From Campylobacteraceae bacterium (lineage in GTDB: Bacteria; Campylobacterota; Campylobacteria; Campylobacterales; Sulfurovaceae), in assembly GCA_027034975.1 (NCBI GenBank), contig JALVWQ010000034.1:1-38978 (forward strand): a stretch of 38,978 nucleotides of DNA, given 5' to 3'. The notes under the pieces are model-generated. The model had not been told where the DNA came from and ran no database searches. It worked only from the letters and a program-made list of their open reading frames with translations. Shown in pieces: positions 34,538 through 38,978 of this stretch. The translations under genes and the position numbers were made by a program. Position 1 is the first letter of the stretch. Each line of letters begins with the position of its first letter.

Positions 34538-34583
34538 TTTGAATACCTTATGATTTTTTTAGAAGATCTCTTTAAATGAAGAG

Positions 34584-35471
34584 CTACGCAAAGACCTTTG
34601 CCAATTCGTAACTCTCCTCTTTTTGCCCAAAGCGGACAATCTCATATGCATCGCTACTCTCTAGGAGTTTCATTGTTAAGAGGTGGTTTAACTCATGGCT
34701 ACTTGCTACAGCACTATACTCACCAATAACTGTTGCTCCAAGTACCATCATATCACCCATAGCATCTAATATCTTATGGCGAACAAACTCATTATCAAAC
34801 CGTAACCCTTCAGGGTTTAAGACAGAGTGTTCATCTAAACCAATTGCGTTCTCCAAACTCGCACCAAGGGCAAGATTTATACTCTGTAGATACTGAATAT
34901 CGCGTAAAAATCCAAATGTTCTTGCTCGTGCAATCTCTTTAATAAAACTACTCTTTGTAAATTGATACTCAAAGTTTTGCTCCCCAATCACTGGGTGATC
35001 AAAGCGAATAGTAAAATTAAATCGAGGGCGTTTTGCAGGTCTTAAGAGAGCCATCTTTCCATCTTGCTCAACTCGAACCTCTTTTTTAATAACAAGCAGC
35101 GACTTCTGTGCTTGCTGTTTTGCAATACCAGCCTCATCTAAAAGCATACAAAATGATATTGCACTTCCATCCATTACTGGCATCTCATTTCCATAAACCG
35201 TAACGCGTAGATTATCGATACCATATGCATAGACTGCAGCCAAAAAGTGCTCTATAGTCGAAATCGAGTTTGGGCGTTTCCCTAATACTGTAGCAAGTCT
35301 TGTCTCTGTCACACTCTTTGGATTTAACGCAATCTCTGTACCACTTTGGGCATGGATAAATGTGATACCACTATCGCTAGGAGCTGGCTCTAGTTCTAAA
35401 CGAATTGGCTCGCCACTATGTAAACCAATCCCTGTAACCTCTACTGCTTTTTGAATAGTCTGCTGCAACAT
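34584..35471 (-). CDS. lpxC: UDP-3-O-acyl-N-acetylglucosamine deacetylase
   Basis: The zinc enzyme for the committed step of lipid A synthesis, 295 residues. Zinc ligands are H75 (STIEHFLAA), H231 and D235 (FVRHKILDAMGD); the catalytic base is the glutamate in the NEMPVMDGSA loop, and H258 (SSHELNH) corresponds to the general acid H265 of E. coli. It opens MLQQTIQKAVEVTGIGLHSG, as in all LpxC. It starts 26 bp after the M23 peptidase gene and is followed by tsaB. Grouping with a peptidoglycan peptidase puts envelope genes together at the head of the translation-factor string. Confidence 0.97.
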   Translation of the reverse strand: MLQQTIQKAVEVTGIGLHSGEPIRLELEPAPSDSGITFIHAQSGTEIALNPKSVTETRLATVLGKRPNSISTIEHFLAAVYAYGIDNLRVTVYGNEMPVMDGSAISFCMLLDEAGIAKQQAQKSLLVIKKEVRVEQDGKMALLRPAKRPRFNFTIRFDHPVIGEQNFEYQFTKSSFIKEIARARTFGFLRDIQYLQSINLALGASLENAIGLDEHSVLNPEGLRFDNEFVRHKILDAMGDMMVLGATVIGEYSAVASSHELNHLLTMKLLESSDAYEIVRFGQKEESYELAKVFA

Positions 35472-35497
35472 ACTTATCCGCCCCTTTACAAACTTTC

Positions 35498-36889
35498 CTA
35501 ATTATACCCTAATTTTGTGTTAGCTTTTTGAAAAATAGACAAAATAAAATCATTTATCCACTTTTTTTTCATCCATTCAAGTGGATAGACCTCTACTCCT
35601 TGCACTAAAACACCAAAATGAAGGTGATCACCTAGTGCTAAACCTGTCTTTCCTGTTAAACCAATCACTTCCCCAGCAGTAACCTTCTGCCCTACTTTTA
35701 CTTTCAACTGCGAAATATGACCATAGAGTGTATAGAGCCCTAAGCCATGATCAATAATAACCATATTCCCATAAATCCCATTTGGTGCTGCAAAAACAAC
35801 CTTTCCAGGAATAGTAGTATATATCTTATCATGCTTCACACTTGCAAAATCGTACCCAACATGGTATGAAGTTGAAACAATATTCTCTCGCTTCTTATAG
35901 TAGTAATACCGCTTTACCCCAAAATCAGAAACTCTTTTAGCACCATGGAGTGGATAGAATGGTTTCAAACTCCATTTTTTGTCAATTGGTGTTGCTTTTT
36001 TACTAACTTTGTGAATAAGTTTTTCATTCTCTAATCGCATTGTCTCATTCACCGCTTTAAGTTTTTGCAATCTATCGCTAATCTGTGCAAACTTTTTCTC
36101 TTGCGAGGCTAGCTCAGCTATCTTCCCATCGATAAAGCTATCTCTTGCTGCAATATACGAAACTCTATAGCGTTTTTTATAGCGTCGAATCGAGAGTGCC
36201 ACCTCTGCCCTATTCCCAGCTTTATCAACGGCTACAATCTTTGGAACAAACTCCTCTTGGTTAAATGGCCATACAATAAGTGTTGCATAGACACCCTCTT
36301 TTTTATAAGGGATACCTTTAAAGTGTATGCCTTGGCCAATATCGATATAGCTCTCTAGCAAATTATCTTCATTAATTTGGTAGATAACAAGAGCTGTTCC
36401 ACCCTTTAAAATTCCTGGACTACTAGCTACTATATTAATTTGTGGAGCTACACTATCGATAAATATTTCACCCTTTAGATGACTACTATTCCCCATAAAG
36501 AAGTTCCAAAAACTCCTATCAGTTGCGATAATCTCATAACTCCAATTGCTCTTTTTGCTCGCTAAAACACCCTTAGGCAGTAAAACCTGAAATTCCTTCT
36601 CTTTTACCCCTTTTGGAAAACGCTCATCCAAGACAGTGCTTCTCTTCTCTCCATCGCCTACAATCAACTCTACCTTTTTAAGTGCATAGTTATCTAAGAC
36701 TTTAAAGTTAATCTTTCCATCCTCTCCAACAACAATTTTAGAGCTTGCCTCTATCTTTGGAGGGGTCTGTTCAAACTGAGGTGCTGTATAAAGAAAAACT
36801 GCTCCACCAACAAGAAGTAGAAGTATAATGAGTCCTAAAAATAGACCACCTCCCTTTTTTCTTTTTGCTCGAACTCTAGCTCTTCTCAT
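35498..36889 (-). CDS. M23-family metallopeptidase (membrane-anchored peptidoglycan endopeptidase)
   Basis: 463 residues. A basic N-terminus and one transmembrane helix (GGLFLGLIILLLLVGGAVFL, about 13-32) anchor it in the inner membrane. A long beta-rich periplasmic part (about 45-240) and a short coiled-coil (about 255-300) precede a LytM/M23 domain. Zinc and active-site residues are H343 and D347 (HVGYD), IIDHGLGLYTLYGHIS, and H422/H424 (GDHLHFG). The full set of ligands suggests an active DD-endopeptidase rather than a degenerate activator. Such proteins shape cells in this phylum (Csd/Pgp-type), though the exact relative is not assigned. It overlaps the upstream DHH gene by 14 nt. Confidence 0.92.
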   Translation of the reverse strand: MRRARVRAKRKKGGGLFLGLIILLLLVGGAVFLYTAPQFEQTPPKIEASSKIVVGEDGKINFKVLDNYALKKVELIVGDGEKRSTVLDERFPKGVKEKEFQVLLPKGVLASKKSNWSYEIIATDRSFWNFFMGNSSHLKGEIFIDSVAPQINIVASSPGILKGGTALVIYQINEDNLLESYIDIGQGIHFKGIPYKKEGVYATLIVWPFNQEEFVPKIVAVDKAGNRAEVALSIRRYKKRYRVSYIAARDSFIDGKIAELASQEKKFAQISDRLQKLKAVNETMRLENEKLIHKVSKKATPIDKKWSLKPFYPLHGAKRVSDFGVKRYYYYKKRENIVSTSYHVGYDFASVKHDKIYTTIPGKVVFAAPNGIYGNMVIIDHGLGLYTLYGHISQLKVKVGQKVTAGEVIGLTGKTGLALGDHLHFGVLVQGVEVYPLEWMKKKWINDFILSIFQKANTKLGYN

Positions 36890-37835
36890 ACTCTACCTCT
36901 TCCTTTATCTTTTCTATAATCTTAATTTTTAACTCCTCTATTGTAACATTTTTTGCTTCAAATCCGGCTGCATTTTCGTGCCCACCTCCCCCAAAACTTC
37001 TAGCTACTCTTGCCACATTTTTACCCTTGGATCGAAGTGAAACTTTTAACCTATCATCAAGCTCTACAATTAAAAGAGCTATCTCTACTGTCACTAAATT
37101 AAGAGCAAAATTGACTATTCCATCAATATCACTTACCTTCGCACCAGTTGCTAAGCGATCCTCTTTGGTTATTACCATCACTGCTACCGTTGCATCAACT
37201 AGTAACTCTAAAGAGTCGATTGCACGGGCAATTAACCTTGTATGAGCCAAACTCTCTCTTCGATTCACCATCTGGGCAATATAGCTTGGATCTAATCCAT
37301 ACCCCAAAAGCTCACTTGCTATATCAAATGTATTTCGATTAACAAGTGTAGAGGTAAAATTTAAACTATCACTCAACAAAGCACTATAGAGAGCTTCAGC
37401 TACATCTTTATTCATTGCAAAACCCTCTTTTAAGAGCTTAAAAAGTACAGCTGCCGTTGCCACCTCTACCTCTACAATATTTAAAACTCCAAATTGACTA
37501 TTACTTATATGGTGATCAATATTAACAACGACTCTGCCATGCAGAGAAAAACCTGCCCGTTTACTCTCACCACAATCGAGTGTTACAACTAAAGAGTCGC
37601 TATAATCAATTTTGCTTTTATACCTTTTAAAACCATCTAAGAAGTTAAGCTTTAGAGGCAAATCACTATCTTGACAAACTAGCTCTGCTTGATACCCCAT
37701 AAGCTTTAAACTATTAAAAAGAGCTATGCTACTGCCAACAGTATCCCCATCAGGACGAATATGCGAAACTACTGTAACTTTTCTATGACTTTCTAAAAGC
37801 TCTCTAAACCTATCTGCTAACTCTTTATAATCCAA
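36876..37835 (-). CDS. DHH-family phosphoesterase, NrnA-like
   Basis: 319 residues with both domains of DHH/DHHA1 nano-RNase or pAp phosphatase proteins. The metal site is built from H25, D29 and D31 (SHIRPDGDTVGS), D87 (LDCGE) and the name-giving D107-H108-H109. The C-terminal DHHA1 part contains RSKGKNVARVARSFGGGGHE and NAAGF, where the glycines bind the nucleotide. Likely roles are degradation of short oligoribonucleotides or of pAp. The start is TTG at 37835, with GGAG five bases upstream. It overlaps the M23 peptidase gene by 14 nt, so they are co-translated. Confidence 0.92.
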   Translation of the reverse strand: MDYKELADRFRELLESHRKVTVVSHIRPDGDTVGSSIALFNSLKLMGYQAELVCQDSDLPLKLNFLDGFKRYKSKIDYSDSLVVTLDCGESKRAGFSLHGRVVVNIDHHISNSQFGVLNIVEVEVATAAVLFKLLKEGFAMNKDVAEALYSALLSDSLNFTSTLVNRNTFDIASELLGYGLDPSYIAQMVNRRESLAHTRLIARAIDSLELLVDATVAVMVITKEDRLATGAKVSDIDGIVNFALNLVTVEIALLIVELDDRLKVSLRSKGKNVARVARSFGGGGHENAAGFEAKNVTIEELKIKIIEKIKEEVEYEKS

Positions 37836-37866
37836 CTACTCTCCATTTAATAAAAATTAATTCGGG

Positions 37867-38646
37867 TTAAACTTCTATCACACCTTCTAAATATTTTATA
37901 GCATAACCTGAGATTTCTACTCTATTATTTTCTATTCTACAAAAAACTTCTCCAGCTCTTTTTGAAACTTGTTTAGCTTTAAAATTATCTTTCTTTAAAA
38001 CTCTATTCCAATAAGGCACCAATTGTGTAAATGCCGACCCTGTAACTGGGTCTTCATCTATGCCGTACTTTGGTGCAAAAAACCTATTGATAAAATCATA
38101 CTCTTTACTCTGTGAAGTTATTATAACTCCTCTGGCATCAATATCTTTTAGTAATTCTAAATTTGGACTAGCATTTATAATATTTTCTTCCTCTTCAAAT
38201 ATTAATAGGTAATCCATAGATTTATAACACTCAATAGGTTTGGTTTCAAATGCTTTTAATATATTATCTGGAATATTACATTTTTCAATCTCTTGAATTG
38301 GAAAATTCATTTTAAATCTATCGTTCTCTTTACTAACTTTTAAAATGCCACTTTTAGAGTTAAATACAATTTCACTCTCTTGATAATTTAGAATATCAAA
38401 AATCACATAAGCACTTGCCAATGTTGCATGTCCACACATATCTACCTCTTTAGATGGGGTAAACCATCTAATATAAAACTGATTCTTATCTTTAACAAAA
38501 AAAGCAGTTTCAGAGAGATTGTTTTCATTAGCAATTTTTTGCATTATACTCTCATCAATCCAATTATCAAGTGGGCAAACTGCTGCTGGATTACCTTCAA
38601 ATGTATTTTTAGCAAAGGCATCTATTTGGTATAATTTTAATTTCAA
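37867..38646 (-). CDS. PhzF-family epimerase/isomerase-like protein
   Basis: 259 residues of the PhzF/diaminopimelate-epimerase-like fold. Signatures are IDAFAKNTFEGNPAAV near 8-23, NNLSETAFF with the likely acid/base E46, WFTPSKEVDMCGHATLASAY near 61-80, and RFFAPKYGIDEDPVTGSAFT near 189-208. The substrate of most such stand-alone proteins is unknown; there are no phenazine genes here. The coding sequence is visibly AT-richer than the housekeeping genes on both sides, and it sits between the DHH gene and nadC next to a heptad array, so later insertion is possible. It ends 31 bp before the DHH start. Confidence 0.9.
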   Translation of the reverse strand: MKLKLYQIDAFAKNTFEGNPAAVCPLDNWIDESIMQKIANENNLSETAFFVKDKNQFYIRWFTPSKEVDMCGHATLASAYVIFDILNYQESEIVFNSKSGILKVSKENDRFKMNFPIQEIEKCNIPDNILKAFETKPIECYKSMDYLLIFEEEENIINASPNLELLKDIDARGVIITSQSKEYDFINRFFAPKYGIDEDPVTGSAFTQLVPYWNRVLKKDNFKAKQVSKRAGEVFCRIENNRVEISGYAIKYLEGVIEV

Positions 38647-38667
38647 TATTCATCCTCTTTATCATCA

Positions 38668-38700
38668 ACTATTCACTATTGACTAATTACTATTCACTAA
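38668..38700. repeat. Degenerate heptad repeat array (ACTATTC class), 5 units
   Basis: ACT recurs exactly every 7 bp at 38668, 38675, 38682, 38689 and 38696, as ACTATTC, ACTATTG, ACTAATT, ACTATTC and ACTAA. Read on the - strand from the nadC stop (38703) the unit is AGTNAAT, the class also seen at 7875. It fills the 56-bp gap between nadC and the PhzF-like gene. Confidence 0.65.
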
Positions 38701-38702
38701 AA

Positions 38703-38978
38703 TCACCCCTCTAACTTCATCGACAAATCTATCCAGCTAGATTGATGTATGGTACTTCCACTACTAATAGCGTCTACGCCTGTTTTTGCTATCTCTTCAA
38801 TAGTCTCTAGCGTTACATTTCCGCTAGCTTCTAGTAGAATGTGTGGATAGTTTTCATCTCTAAAGGCTACCACCTCTTTTATTTGGCTTGGGGTCATATT
38901 ATCGCACATTACAATATCAGCTCCAGCTTCCATTGCATTTTTTACACCTGCTAAATCTTCGCACTCTATCTCTACTTT
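38703..38978 (-). CDS. nadC: Nicotinate-nucleotide pyrophosphorylase (quinolinate phosphoribosyltransferase), C-terminal part
   Basis: The frame is open from the window edge to its stop, giving the last 91 residues. KVEIECEDLAGVKNAMEAGA then DIVMCDNMTPSQI, HILLEASGNVTLETIEEIAK and TGVDAISSGSTIHQSSWIDL follow the C-terminal half of the QAPRTase barrel with its phosphate- and quinolinate-binding loops. It makes nicotinate mononucleotide from quinolinate and PRPP in de novo NAD synthesis. The N-terminal two thirds lie beyond the window. The heptad array begins right after its stop, and the PhzF-like gene follows 56 bp later. Confidence 0.93.
   Translation of the reverse strand, partial: KVEIECEDLAGVKNAMEAGADIVMCDNMTPSQIKEVVAFRDENYPHILLEASGNVTLETIEEIAKTGVDAISSGSTIHQSSWIDLSMKLEG

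Noticed and set aside
3791-38700. Heptad arrays as CRISPR arrays
   Set aside because: Units are 7 bp with no conserved 24-40 bp repeat or spacers, and no cas genes are present.

Overview
The window is a low-GC, densely packed bacterial chromosome segment. It most likely comes from a free-living Campylobacterota (former Epsilonproteobacteria) of the Sulfurimonas/Sulfurovum kind. The reasons are the gene orders pheS-pheT-aroA-ispH-rpsA-serA and lpxC-tsaB-thrB-ylxR-infB-rbfA-rimP, which I recall as typical of this phylum (both occur in Campylobacter jejuni). Short Campylobacterota-type protein lengths and frequent TTG/GTG starts placed by overlaps and Shine-Dalgarno (SD) sequences agree with this. 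No tRNA, rRNA, CRISPR array or insertion sequence was found.

Positions 1-5537 (+ strand) are a nitrogen block: the 3' end of a NarK-like transporter gene, a fused PP2C phosphatase/Ser-Thr kinase with a C-terminal membrane anchor, an ammonium channel (amtB), its PII regulator (glnB), and then an LTA-synthase-like membrane phosphotransferase. Positions 5633-7893 hold a FAH-family hydrolase (-), divergent from a luxS / NifX-like / mnmD operon (+). Positions 7894-8964 are the one accessory patch: direct repeats, a decayed ORF, and a Phd/RelE-ParE-type toxin-antitoxin pair with a palindromic operator, closed by three tandem hairpins. From 8965 to the end nearly everything is on the - strand. In order of increasing coordinate these are dnaE; a 59-codon winged-helix gene with a DJ-1/YajL gene; efp; a TolC / adaptor / RND efflux operon whose pump is split into two coupled ORFs; and serA, rpsA, ispH, aroA, pheT and pheS. 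A HIT-family gene on + follows. The last - strand genes are rimP, rbfA, infB, ylxR, thrB, tsaB, lpxC, an M23 peptidase, a DHH phosphoesterase, a PhzF-like protein and the C-terminal part of nadC.

Most genes are housekeeping: replication, translation initiation and elongation, phenylalanyl-tRNA charging, serine, aromatic, isoprenoid and NAD synthesis, and lipid A and peptidoglycan work. They are tightly coupled by 1-14 nt overlaps. The most unusual structure is non-coding. At least six arrays of degenerate 7-bp repeats were found at 3791, 5601, 7875, 14154, 29500 and 38668. In the clearest array a GC dinucleotide recurs exactly every 7 bp seven times. Every array overlaps or lies close to a stop codon, and they fall into related sequence classes. 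I do not know a description of such elements in this phylum. Other points for a second look are a tsaB gene with no ATG/GTG/TTG start at its conserved N-terminus, the split RND pump, and the tiny winged-helix gene.
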